A stretch of 6,300 bases of DNA from Elusimicrobia bacterium UBA4817 (GTDB lineage Bacteria > Elusimicrobiota > UBA8919). Every line of letters begins with the position of its first letter. Position 1 is the first letter of the stretch. Below the pieces are notes generated by a model, which was not told the origin of the DNA, ran no database searches, and saw nothing but the letters and a program-made list of their open reading frames with translations. Of this stretch, positions 1-6,053 are shown piece by piece. Where the stretch lies: the NCBI GenBank assembly GCA_002402375.1, contig DHFT01000007.1:1-6300 (forward strand). The letters run 5' to 3'. The position numbers and the translations under genes were made by a program.

Positions 1-108
1 AGGGATTAAGGTGATAGTTCTCAAATTTATTTTTCAAAGACCGTTTGCGAAAAACCCTGAAATCGGGTGCCGGTATATTTTTTTCTTTATTCACTTTTTA
101 CTTGACTT
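1..108. other. Gene-free stretch downstream of pgeF
   Basis: No convincing coding sequence is visible on either strand here; the minus strand has no ATG between the pgeF stop codon and the window edge. The only structure I see is a 4-bp stem (ACCC 54-57 with GGGT 65-68). Read on the minus strand it is followed by about five T residues, so it could be a very weak terminator for the ddl-to-pgeF unit, but the stem is too short to call. The bases just after the pgeF stop (about 88-108) are rich in AGT/AAGT words that faintly recall the heptad repeats elsewhere in the window. Confidence 0.5.
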
Positions 109-735
109 CTAATAGGGAATCTCCATCATCATTAAAGATATTATTCTTTCGGAAGTTTTTGTTTTTCTGTAAGAAAAGAAATCACCGGTATAAGTGCACA
201 ATTCCGAATTGCTTATATCAGACACGCCGGTTTTTTTAAGTTGCTCTTCCGCCATCGCATCAAGGTTCACATTGTAACATTTCTTACAAATATGAGGACC
301 TATTGCCGCATAAATATCACGAGGATTAGAGCCGAAATTTTTTACAAACATATCTATCGCTTTGGAAACTATAAGTTTTGAAAGCCCGGCTCGTCCGGCA
401 TGAACAAGTCCGATTATTTTTTTTATTTTATCAAAAATAAAAACGGGAAGGCAATCGGCGGTAAAAACGGCAATCGGAACATTTTTTCTGTTAGTTATAA
501 ACCCGTCTGCAGAATAAAATTTTCCATCCATATCTTTTTCGGTAACAATTTTTATATTGTCGCTGTGCGTCTGATTGCCAAAAATAACATTTTGTATATC
601 AAAATATTCTTCCAAAAATTTCCGGCGATTTTTTTTATTTTTCATATCGCCGCATAAACTGGTAGTGGTAAAATTTAAAACATCGTATTTTCTAAGTTCT
701 ACTTCCGAATACAAACCGTTTTTTAATTTCCACAT
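109..735 (-). CDS. pgeF: Laccase-domain protein PgeF/YfiH (peptidoglycan editing factor / purine nucleoside phosphorylase family)
   Basis: This is a member of the YfiH/YlmD/LACC1 family. Members are known as zinc-dependent purine nucleoside phosphorylases/deaminases, and in E. coli as an editing factor that removes wrongly added L-Ser from the UDP-MurNAc precursor. With the chosen ATG at 733-735 the protein has 208 residues. The family landmarks are present: QTHS (His57), TADC (Cys95), HAGR (His112), GPHI followed by CYNV (146-156), and FSYR..T...R.IS near the C-terminus. His57, Cys95 and His112 match the usual metal/active-site triad. The frame stays open to a GTG at 820-822, inside pilT, but those 29 extra residues come mostly from a dispersed palindromic repeat. 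The family N-terminus aligns with the later ATG (MWKLKNGLYSE). No clear Shine-Dalgarno is placed for either start. The HAGWRG motif reads HAGRAG. It is last in the division operon, as ylmD-like genes often are near ftsZ. Confidence 0.88.
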   Translation of the reverse strand: MWKLKNGLYSEVELRKYDVLNFTTTSLCGDMKNKKNRRKFLEEYFDIQNVIFGNQTHSDNIKIVTEKDMDGKFYSADGFITNRKNVPIAVFTADCLPVFIFDKIKKIIGLVHAGRAGLSKLIVSKAIDMFVKNFGSNPRDIYAAIGPHICKKCYNVNLDAMAEEQLKKTGVSDISNSELCTYTGDFFSYRKTKTSERIISLMMMEIPY

Positions 736-743
736 CGGAAAGA

Positions 744-796
744 CGAGATTCCTCGCTTTGCTCGCCCGCCTGCCGTCCGTCGGGCAGGGAATGACA
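744..796. repeat. GC-rich palindromic interspersed element at the pilT-pgeF junction
   Basis: A block that is about two-thirds G+C stands out in AT-rich surroundings. It contains nested inverted repeats: ATTCC 748-752 with GGAAT 788-792, CCTGCC 769-774 with GGCAGG 783-788 (loop 775-782), GCCCG 764-768 with CGGGC 781-785, and a small CGAG/CTCG hairpin at 744-755. It lies just after the pilT stop and ends a few bases before the conserved part of pgeF. This is the layout of a REP-like or MITE-like dispersed repeat rather than coding DNA, although it is open in the pgeF frame. Its translated form (VIP...RNL) resembles repeat-derived spurious peptides I remember from other genomes. No second copy exists in the window, so dispersal is inferred. 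Confidence 0.65.
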
Positions 797-808
797 GCAT
801 TGTGAATA

Positions 809-1891
809 CTACGCAACTGCACCGCTGTCCGAGGTAATACCCCGTATGTTCATCATAAGTTCTTCGGGATTAGTTGCCGCAGCAAGAGCATCTTCAAGCG
901 AAATATTACCGGAATTATAAAGAGCGAGCAGCGACTGATTGAATACCTGCATCCCGTAATATGCGCCCTGCTTCATCGCCTGCATTATTTCGCTCATCGT
1001 ATTTTGTTCAATAAATTTTTTCACCAGCGCGGTTACCACTAAAATTTCACAGGCAGGAACGCGACCGCCTTTTGTATTGGCAAGAAGCCGCTGGGAAATA
1101 ACGCCTTTTAATGTATCGGATAATTGAAGCCGTATCTGGTTCTGATGATGCGGCGGAAACATATCAACAATTCTGGTTACCGTCTGGATTGCATCAATGG
1201 TATGGATTGTTGAAAGAACGAGATGTCCCGTTTGAGCGGCAGTTAAAGCCGCAGCCATTGTATCGGTATCCCGCATTTCTCCTATTAGAATAACATCCGG
1301 GTCCTGCCTGACAATGTGCTTCAACGCTTCGCTGTATGATGTCGTATCCATTCCAAGTTCTCTTTGAGAAATTATTGAAAGTTTATCCTTGTGCAAAAAC
1401 TCTATCGGGTCTTCAAGTGTGATGATATGATTGGTGCGGGTTGAGTTTATATGCTCAATCATTGAGGCGAGGGTTGTTGATTTTCCGCAACCCGTAGTGC
1501 CCGTCACAAGTACCAATCCCCTTTGATTATCCGCTATTTTTTTTACAACCTGCGGCAAATTTAACGAATCAAAAGACGGAATTTCAACCGGTACATATCT
1601 CATCGCTATGTTGATACTGCCTCTTTGACGGTAAATATTGCCTCTGAATCTGCCGACACCGGCAAGCGAATAAGACAAATCGCACTCGCCTTTGGCGGCA
1701 AAAAGTTCGCGCTGCCTCGTTGACATTATTGACTGTGCAATTTTTTCCGTCTGCTCTGCTGAAAAAATTCTATTTTCTATTAGTTTAAGTTTTCCGTCAA
1801 TTCTTAAAACCGCATAAGTTCCCGACCTCAAATGTAAATCCGATGACTTTTTTGAAACCATCAATTTTAATAACTCATCAAGTTCTTCCAT
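809..1891 (-). CDS. pilT: Type IV pilus retraction ATPase, PilT family
   Basis: This is a hexameric cytoplasmic secretion-ATPase-superfamily motor that depolymerises type IV pili and powers twitching. The 360-residue product has the N-terminal PAS-like domain (about 1-100, with SSDLHLRSG) and then the RecA-like core. That core shows Walker A GTTGCGKST (131-139), Asp box TLEDPIEF (158-165), Walker B DVILIGEMRD (199-208) and His box TGHLVLSTIHT (221-231). GEMRD and the His box favour PilT over PilU or PilB, and the roughly 360-residue length fits PilT. The C-terminal retraction motif (AIRNLIRE in classical PilT) is degenerate here (LVKKFIEQN, 289-297). The ATG at 1889-1891 is chosen because a GGAG sits 9 nt upstream; the longer TTG start at 1904-1906 overlaps that ribosome site. 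The gene begins 19 nt after ftsZ and is presumably cotranscribed with it. No other pilus gene is in the window, so its function in twitching is inferred from family alone. Confidence 0.93.
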   Translation of the reverse strand: MEELDELLKLMVSKKSSDLHLRSGTYAVLRIDGKLKLIENRIFSAEQTEKIAQSIMSTRQRELFAAKGECDLSYSLAGVGRFRGNIYRQRGSINIAMRYVPVEIPSFDSLNLPQVVKKIADNQRGLVLVTGTTGCGKSTTLASMIEHINSTRTNHIITLEDPIEFLHKDKLSIISQRELGMDTTSYSEALKHIVRQDPDVILIGEMRDTDTMAAALTAAQTGHLVLSTIHTIDAIQTVTRIVDMFPPHHQNQIRLQLSDTLKGVISQRLLANTKGGRVPACEILVVTALVKKFIEQNTMSEIMQAMKQGAYYGMQVFNQSLLALYNSGNISLEDALAAATNPEELMMNIRGITSDSGAVA

Positions 1892-1900
1892 AAAAATAAT

Positions 1901-1904
1901 CTCC
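1901..1904 (-). promoter_or_regulatory. Shine-Dalgarno site fixing the pilT start
   Basis: Read on the minus strand, TTTTTGGAGATT places GGAG 9 nt before the ATG at 1889-1891. It is the clearest ribosome binding site in the window and sits in the 19-nt ftsZ-pilT gap. It decides for the 360-residue PilT over the 365-residue TTG-initiated version, whose start codon overlaps this site. Confidence 0.8.
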
Positions 1905-1910
1905 AAAAAT

Positions 1911-3005
1911 TTATTTTAATTTGCTGGTTTTTCGGCGCTTAAACGCCGGCTTTTTCAAATCATCTATTACGATATTTTTTTCTTCCTGTTTTTTTTCTTC
2001 GCTTTTATATCCGAATCTTTTGTGACGGTCTGATTTTTGTTCGCCGGAAAAACCTGTTGCAATAACGGTAATTCTGATAGTATCCGCCAATTCATTGTCA
2101 AATGCCAAACCGAAAATATGTTTTGCTTCCGGAGACATGGAATCCGAAATCAAAGACATTGCTTTCTGAACCTCTTCCATTTTAAGATCACTGCTGTTTC
2201 CGGTAATATTAACCAAAATACCCGTGGCGCCTTCTATACTGACATTATCCAAAAGAGGACTTGTAACGGCCATTTTGGTCGCTTTTGATGCACGGTCATC
2301 CCCGGATGCTTCTCCGAAACCGAGCATGGCCTCACCGGCATTTTGCATAATTGTCTTAACATCCTGAAAGTCAACATTTATCAAACCCTTTGAAGTTATT
2401 ATGTCAGATATTGACTGTACCGCTCTTTTCAATACCTCATTGGATTTTTCAAATGTTTGTGTTACCAGCATTTCATTGTCAATAATAGAAACCAATTTGT
2501 GATTCGGAATTTCTATCAGTACATCTGTGTGCGGCTTTAACGCTTTAATGCCATCTTCCGCAAGACCCATTTTCAACTTGCCTTCCCACATAAAAGGTTT
2601 TGTTACAACCCCCACCGTGAGTATCCCTAATTGCTTGGCAATTTTTGCAACAACAGGAGAAGCGCCGGTGCCCGTGCCTTTTCCCATTCCCGCCGTGATA
2701 AAAACCATGTCAGTCCCCCGGAGTATTTCCTCCACCGTACCGACGCTTTCCTCGGCAGCACGACGGCCGATATCAGGGTTTGCTCCGGAACCGTGTCCTT
2801 TCGTTAATTTCGGACCAAGTTGAATTTTATGTTCCGCCAAGGATGAACTTAAAGCATCGGCATCGGTATTGGCAGCGATAAATTGGACGCCCTTTATTTT
2901 TGAGGTGACCATCAGATTAACGGCGTTTCCGCCGGCACCGCCAATGCCTACTACTTTTATATTCGCAGGACTGGTTTGTAAATCATCTATAATTTTTATT
3001 TTCAT
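1911..3005 (-). CDS. ftsZ: Cell division GTPase FtsZ
   Basis: FtsZ is the tubulin homologue that polymerises into the cytokinetic ring at midcell. The product is 364 residues. The GTPase domain starts near residue 15 with KVVGIGGAGGNAVN (17-30) and the NTDADAL strand-loop (46-52). The tubulin signature is GMGKGTGTG (106-114), with Lys109 where GGGTGTG normally has Gly. The T7 catalytic loop NVDFQD (210-215) is intact, so GTP hydrolysis between subunits should be possible. The C-terminal polymerisation domain runs to about 318. A short charged linker (about 320-347) follows, then a conserved tail DDLKKPAFKRRK (348-359) that matches the FtsA/ZipA-binding peptide. The ATG at 3003-3005 lies 3 nt after the ftsA stop. 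There is no strong Shine-Dalgarno, so translational coupling to ftsA is likely. Identity is certain; the effect of Lys109 on nucleotide binding is unknown. Confidence 0.98.
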   Translation of the reverse strand: MKIKIIDDLQTSPANIKVVGIGGAGGNAVNLMVTSKIKGVQFIAANTDADALSSSLAEHKIQLGPKLTKGHGSGANPDIGRRAAEESVGTVEEILRGTDMVFITAGMGKGTGTGASPVVAKIAKQLGILTVGVVTKPFMWEGKLKMGLAEDGIKALKPHTDVLIEIPNHKLVSIIDNEMLVTQTFEKSNEVLKRAVQSISDIITSKGLINVDFQDVKTIMQNAGEAMLGFGEASGDDRASKATKMAVTSPLLDNVSIEGATGILVNITGNSSDLKMEEVQKAMSLISDSMSPEAKHIFGLAFDNELADTIRITVIATGFSGEQKSDRHKRFGYKSEEKKQEEKNIVIDDLKKPAFKRRKTSKLK

Positions 3006-3008
3006 ATT

Positions 3009-4232
3009 TTATATCGCATCTTCAAATAATTTTTTGAGTTTTGTAAACCATCCGGGTTTTTTAGAAATATATCTTGACGACCTTTCCAATTCCGAAAAAT
3101 TTACTTTTACCAGACCGATAGCACAGGCAAAAGACGGGTCAGCAAGACCGTTAACGGAACCCCTGATGTATTGGGGAATGCCTATAATCGTCGGCAACTG
3201 CAAAATTTCTTCACAGGCCTCTTTCATACCGAGAAGTTGACACGCACCGCCTGTAATAATAACCCCTGATGATATTAAATCTTTGTAAGACGACTTTGTA
3301 ATTTCGTCGTCAACAAAGGAAAGTATTTCCTCCACGCGCGGTTTTATTATATCGCATAAGGTTTTTCGCGTTACCGTTTTTTGCGTGCGGCCGTCCACGG
3401 ATAAATATGTTATTTCCTCTTTGGCATCTATAAGCGAAGTGATTGCCGAACCGTATTTTTCCTTTATGTCTTTTGCAACAGCGGCGGAAGTTCTTAAACC
3501 ATGCGATATATCACTGATTATATCGTCGCCGCCGAAAGCAATTTCTCTTATGTACCTGCTTGATTTATCAAAATAAATCGCTATGTCCGTCGTCTGAGCG
3601 CCCATGTCAATAAGCACACAGCCGATTTTTTTTTCTTCCGGCGAAACGGTAACTTCCCCCGCGGCCAGTATGTTTGACACGAATTCTTTACAAACAAAAC
3701 CGGCATCATTAACGCATTTTTGCAAATTATTTATGTACGACTTCACTCCTGTTACTATGTGAACATCCACCGAAAGATGGGAACCCTGCAGGCCTATCGG
3801 GTCTTCAATGCCCTTTTGCCCGTCAACCGTAAACTCCTGCGGGATAGTGTGGATTATTTCCCTGTCGGTAGGAAGCATAATCGCTTTTGCGGAAGTCATA
3901 ACCTGCGTTATATCGTCGTGAATTATTTCCTTATCAGTTCTGACTACATTTATTGCCGTGGAATGATTTATGGAGTTTATATGCTGTCCTTTAATGCCTA
4001 CTACAACTTCGGAAATTGTTTCGTCTGCCATAATTTCCGCCGCATCAACCGCCTCCTCAATTGCTCGGACGGTTTCTCTTATGTTTGCGACGGAACCCTT
4101 ATTCAGTCCGCGGCAAGGAGCGGAGCCGATCCCGATAATTTCCGGTATATCCGACTCAAATTTTTTTGCAATTACACAGGCAACTTTTGACGACCCTACA
4201 TCAAGTCCCGCTACAATTTTTTCTCTTGACAT
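3009..4232 (-). CDS. ftsA: Cell division protein FtsA
   Basis: FtsA is the actin-like ATPase that tethers FtsZ filaments to the inner membrane and recruits later divisome proteins. The product is 407 residues, near the usual 410-420. Phosphate-1 motif GLDVGSSKV is at 9-17, the FtsA-specific 1C subdomain at about 84-164, phosphate-2 LIDMGAQTTDIAIY at 207-220, and the adenosine motif VIITGGACQLLGM at 324-336. The C-terminal amphipathic helix for membrane attachment is PGWFTKLKKLFED (393-405). Phosphate-2 has GAQTT where GGGTT-like sequence is common, a modest deviation. The ATG at 4230-4232 is the only sensible start. Its leader is made of repeat DNA, with no Shine-Dalgarno and an out-of-frame ATG 7 nt earlier. 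Its stop is 3 nt from the ftsZ start, the classic ftsA-ftsZ pairing. Confidence 0.97.
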   Translation of the reverse strand: MSREKIVAGLDVGSSKVACVIAKKFESDIPEIIGIGSAPCRGLNKGSVANIRETVRAIEEAVDAAEIMADETISEVVVGIKGQHINSINHSTAINVVRTDKEIIHDDITQVMTSAKAIMLPTDREIIHTIPQEFTVDGQKGIEDPIGLQGSHLSVDVHIVTGVKSYINNLQKCVNDAGFVCKEFVSNILAAGEVTVSPEEKKIGCVLIDMGAQTTDIAIYFDKSSRYIREIAFGGDDIISDISHGLRTSAAVAKDIKEKYGSAITSLIDAKEEITYLSVDGRTQKTVTRKTLCDIIKPRVEEILSFVDDEITKSSYKDLISSGVIITGGACQLLGMKEACEEILQLPTIIGIPQYIRGSVNGLADPSFACAIGLVKVNFSELERSSRYISKKPGWFTKLKKLFEDAI

Positions 4233-4240
4233 TCAACATC

Positions 4241-4332
4241 AGTGAGTGGCGAGTAGTAAATAGTAAGTGGTTTTTGACTTTAAATACTCCCAACTTCCTA
4301 CTTCCAACTTCCTACTTCCTGCCTCCTACTTT
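4241..4332. repeat. Mosaic heptad-repeat element filling the ftsQ-ftsA gap
   Basis: The 93-bp gap is built of 7-bp units in two blocks of opposite purine/pyrimidine character. On the plus strand, 4241-4268 reads AGTGAGT, GGCGAGT, AGTAAAT, AGTAAGT. A T-rich centre follows (4269-4283). Then 4284-4332 runs as seven units of the type CTACTTC/CAACTTC, including an exact 14-bp tandem duplication (4291-4304 and 4305-4318). The two blocks are loosely complementary (AAGTGG against CCAACTT), so a weak hairpin is possible. The last heptad overlaps the 3' end of ftsQ and contains its TAG stop. A related 7-bp array lies inside ddl. Heptanucleotide tandem repeats (STRR sequences) are known in heterocystous cyanobacteria; that is an analogy, not an identification. 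Confidence 0.8.
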
Positions 4333-5090
4333 GCCCGAACAATCACTTCTTTATACTCGTCTGAAAAATCACGCATATTTATGTATTGCGCTTTTTTACC
4401 TTTTGTTTCCAAATCGGCAATAACTTTTTCAAGGTAAGAAATTTTTGACTCAACATTTTGCGCCGGACCGATACAAATCTTGCAATTATCACCTATAAAA
4501 AAAATAATATCATCCGGTGAAACCGCCGTAATTCCAGTTATTTCTTTGTGAACGGGCAAATCGGAAACATTTTTGAGAAATTTCAAACAGGCAGTTTTAT
4601 TTTCCATCGGTAAATTATCCGTAATTTTCGGAAGCACTCTGTAATTCTCCGGCAGAACAAATAATTTCAGGTTCTCGTCTATGCCGACCCTCTTGTTTGA
4701 TACTTTTGTTTCCGCAAGAGGTATCCGTTCTTTAATTTCGGCAATTACTTTATTCGGAATCCACTTGCCTATTTTTACATCTTTTATGGCAGGAAACTTT
4801 TCCTTTAACTGCAATTCCCTACTTTTTAGTTTGAGTAGAAATATATTTTTGCCTTCAAAATCCAGATAATTCAAGACCGCCGATTTATCCGTAATACCGA
4901 TTCCTTTTACTTCTATTGATTTTACATTAAAAATCGGAGATGTCAACAAAAATTTTGATATTTTATTCACGGCAAAACCTAAAACAGTTACTAAGGCAAT
5001 TACCGCTGTGATTTTGAGCAACAGGTTTTTTCGCTTTTTACTTCGCTCAATTTTTGCTTTGAGCCGCACTCTAACTCTGTGTTTTTTCAT
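4326..5090 (-). CDS. ftsQ: Cell division protein FtsQ (DivIB-type, POTRA domain)
   Basis: FtsQ is the bitopic inner-membrane protein that links early and late divisome components (FtsB/FtsL and FtsW/FtsI). The 254-residue product has a very basic cytoplasmic N-terminus (1-22, rich in Lys/Arg). One transmembrane segment follows at about 24-49. The periplasmic POTRA domain runs from about 53 to 125 (FNVKSIEVKGIG... to ...IAEIKERIPLAE), and then comes the FtsQ beta domain ending in the YINMRDFSDEYKEVIV strand. Sequence conservation is naturally low in this family; topology, the POTRA pattern and position between ddl and ftsA support the call. The ATG at 5088-5090 lies inside ddl, giving a 20-nt overlap that suggests translational coupling; only a weak AGAG precedes it. 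The TAG stop falls inside the adjacent heptad element, so the last residue or two may have been reshaped by it. Confidence 0.93.
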   Translation of the reverse strand: MKKHRVRVRLKAKIERSKKRKNLLLKITAVIALVTVLGFAVNKISKFLLTSPIFNVKSIEVKGIGITDKSAVLNYLDFEGKNIFLLKLKSRELQLKEKFPAIKDVKIGKWIPNKVIAEIKERIPLAETKVSNKRVGIDENLKLFVLPENYRVLPKITDNLPMENKTACLKFLKNVSDLPVHKEITGITAVSPDDIIFFIGDNCKICIGPAQNVESKISYLEKVIADLETKGKKAQYINMRDFSDEYKEVIVRAK

Positions 5091-5988
5091 TTAAGGACAA
5101 CTCTATAATTTTTTTTATCAGTTCGGCGAATAAATAACCGTCATACTTTGCCGATTCGGGAAAAAGAGATGTTACGGTCATTCCGGGAATTGTGTTGACT
5201 TCCAAAACATAAATATCACTTTTTTTATCAACAATCATATCAACGCGGGACATTGCGCGGCACCCGAGTGATTTGTGGGCTAAAAGCCCGAGTTGTTTTG
5301 CTTGAGCAATAATTTTTTGAGAAAGCCGAGGCGGAATTAAATGCCTTGAACCGCCGGCGGCATATTTTGAGTAAAAATCGTAAAAATCATTTTTGGGAAT
5401 AATTTCTATCGGAGACAGCGGTTGAGCACCCAAAATCGGAACCGTTATTTCCGTTCCCTTGATATATTCTTCAACAATCGCCTCATCGTCGTATTTTAAT
5501 GCGTTTTCTATCGCTTTTTTCAATTGCGATTTTTTTCTTACGATTGTAATCCCTATTGCCGAACCCTGTTTTGAGGGCTTGATAACGACGGGGAACTTAA
5601 AGGTAGAAGGTAGACGGTAGAAGGTAGAAGTAACTACTTGCCATCTTGGAGTCGGAATATTTTCCGATTCAAAAATTTTTTTTGAATAGATTTTATTCAT
5701 AGCCAAAGCGGATGCCAAAACCCCCGAACCGCTGTACGGAATTCCGAATATTTCCAAAAGTCCCTGCATAGTTCCGTCCTCGCCGAAGGGCCCGTGAAGG
5801 GCGATAAAAGCAAAATTAATTTTTGACGATAAAAGTTTTTTTATGAAATCCTTTTTACCGGAGTCAATAAGCACCGTGGAAAATTTTTCTTTTTTTAACG
5901 CTTCAGCAATAGCAGAACCCGTCTTCAGCGAAATCTCCCGTTCGCTTGATTTCCCGCCGTAAATAACACCGATTTTTTTTATGTTCAT
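5071..5988 (-). CDS. ddl: D-alanine--D-alanine ligase
   Basis: Ddl is a cytoplasmic ATP-grasp ligase that joins two D-alanines for the UDP-MurNAc pentapeptide. At 305 residues it matches the DdlB size class. Recognisable motifs are GGKSSEREISL (11-21, with the catalytic Glu16), HGPFGEDG (65-72), GSGVLASALAMNK (87-99), KPSKQGSAIG (137-146), EEYIKGTE (173-180), the omega-loop region FYDFYSKY (202-209), SRVD (247-250) and EVNTIPGMT (263-271). The last two carry the Mg-binding Asp250, Glu263 and Asn265. All catalytic and metal ligands appear intact. Residues about 120-130 (TSTFYRLPSTF), in the linker just before the central-domain strand FPVVIKPS, are encoded by a 4 x 7-bp tandem repeat and are probably an insertion in a tolerant loop. 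The ATG at 5986-5988 has no strong Shine-Dalgarno. It appears to be the first gene of the division transcript in this window. Confidence 0.96.
   Translation of the reverse strand: MNIKKIGVIYGGKSSEREISLKTGSAIAEALKKEKFSTVLIDSGKKDFIKKLLSSKINFAFIALHGPFGEDGTMQGLLEIFGIPYSGSGVLASALAMNKIYSKKIFESENIPTPRWQVVTSTFYRLPSTFKFPVVIKPSKQGSAIGITIVRKKSQLKKAIENALKYDDEAIVEEYIKGTEITVPILGAQPLSPIEIIPKNDFYDFYSKYAAGGSRHLIPPRLSQKIIAQAKQLGLLAHKSLGCRAMSRVDMIVDKKSDIYVLEVNTIPGMTVTSLFPESAKYDGYLFAELIKKIIELSLNEKTQS
5602..5629. repeat. Four tandem 7-bp units inside ddl
   Basis: On the plus strand the units are GGTAGAA (5602-5608), GGTAGAC (5609-5615), GGTAGAA (5616-5622) and GGTAGAA (5623-5629). An AAGTAACTACTT palindrome (5628-5639) adjoins and partly overlaps the array. 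The array is read on the minus strand as codons for STFYRLPSTF in Ddl and keeps the frame. Its period and GTAG/GAAG words match the ftsQ-ftsA element, where the minus strand reads GAAGTAG/GAAGTTG, so it looks like a partial, opposite-orientation relative of that element. Confidence 0.8.
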
Positions 5989-6026
5989 AAATCTTTTATT
6001 TTTACAAAAATTAACGATGACTTCTC

Positions 6027-6053
6027 TTTATAATTTTAGTTTTTGTTTGTCAA
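6027..6053 (-). promoter_or_regulatory. Candidate sigma-70-type promoter for ddl-ftsQAZ-pilT-pgeF
   Basis: On the minus strand a perfect TTGACA -35 (6048-6053) is followed after 15 nt by TATAAA (6027-6032), five of six against TATAAT. The spacer is shorter than the 17-nt optimum. Initiation would fall near 6018-6021, leaving a leader of about 30 nt before the ddl ATG. It overlaps the end and stop codon of the upstream ORF. In AT-rich DNA such matches arise by chance, so support is the exact -35, the position, and the change of gene function at this point. Confidence 0.4.

Noticed and set aside
1..40. Possible CRISPR-like repeat or partial array at the left edge
   Set aside because: Only a single AT-rich stretch is present, with no second copy or spacer pattern in the window.
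50..68. Hairpin ACCC/GGGT followed by T residues on the minus strand as a terminator
   Set aside because: The stem is only 4 bp and unstable; not enough to call a terminator.
88..112. Degenerate third heptad copy after the pgeF stop
   Set aside because: AGT/AAGT words recur, but spacing alternates between 5 and 7 nt and no unit is repeated exactly.
45..239. Plus-strand open frame of 64 codons at the left edge
   Set aside because: It overlaps the conserved C-terminus of pgeF on the other strand, is low-complexity Phe/Lys-rich, and shows no motif or ribosome site.
1892..1906. TTG start giving a 365-residue PilT
   Set aside because: The codon overlaps the GGAG ribosome site that is ideally spaced for the ATG at 1889-1891.
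2527..2823. Plus-strand open frame of 98 codons opposite ftsZ
   Set aside because: It is the complement of the conserved FtsZ GTPase domain; the same applies to the other plus-strand frames opposite ftsA, ftsQ and ddl.
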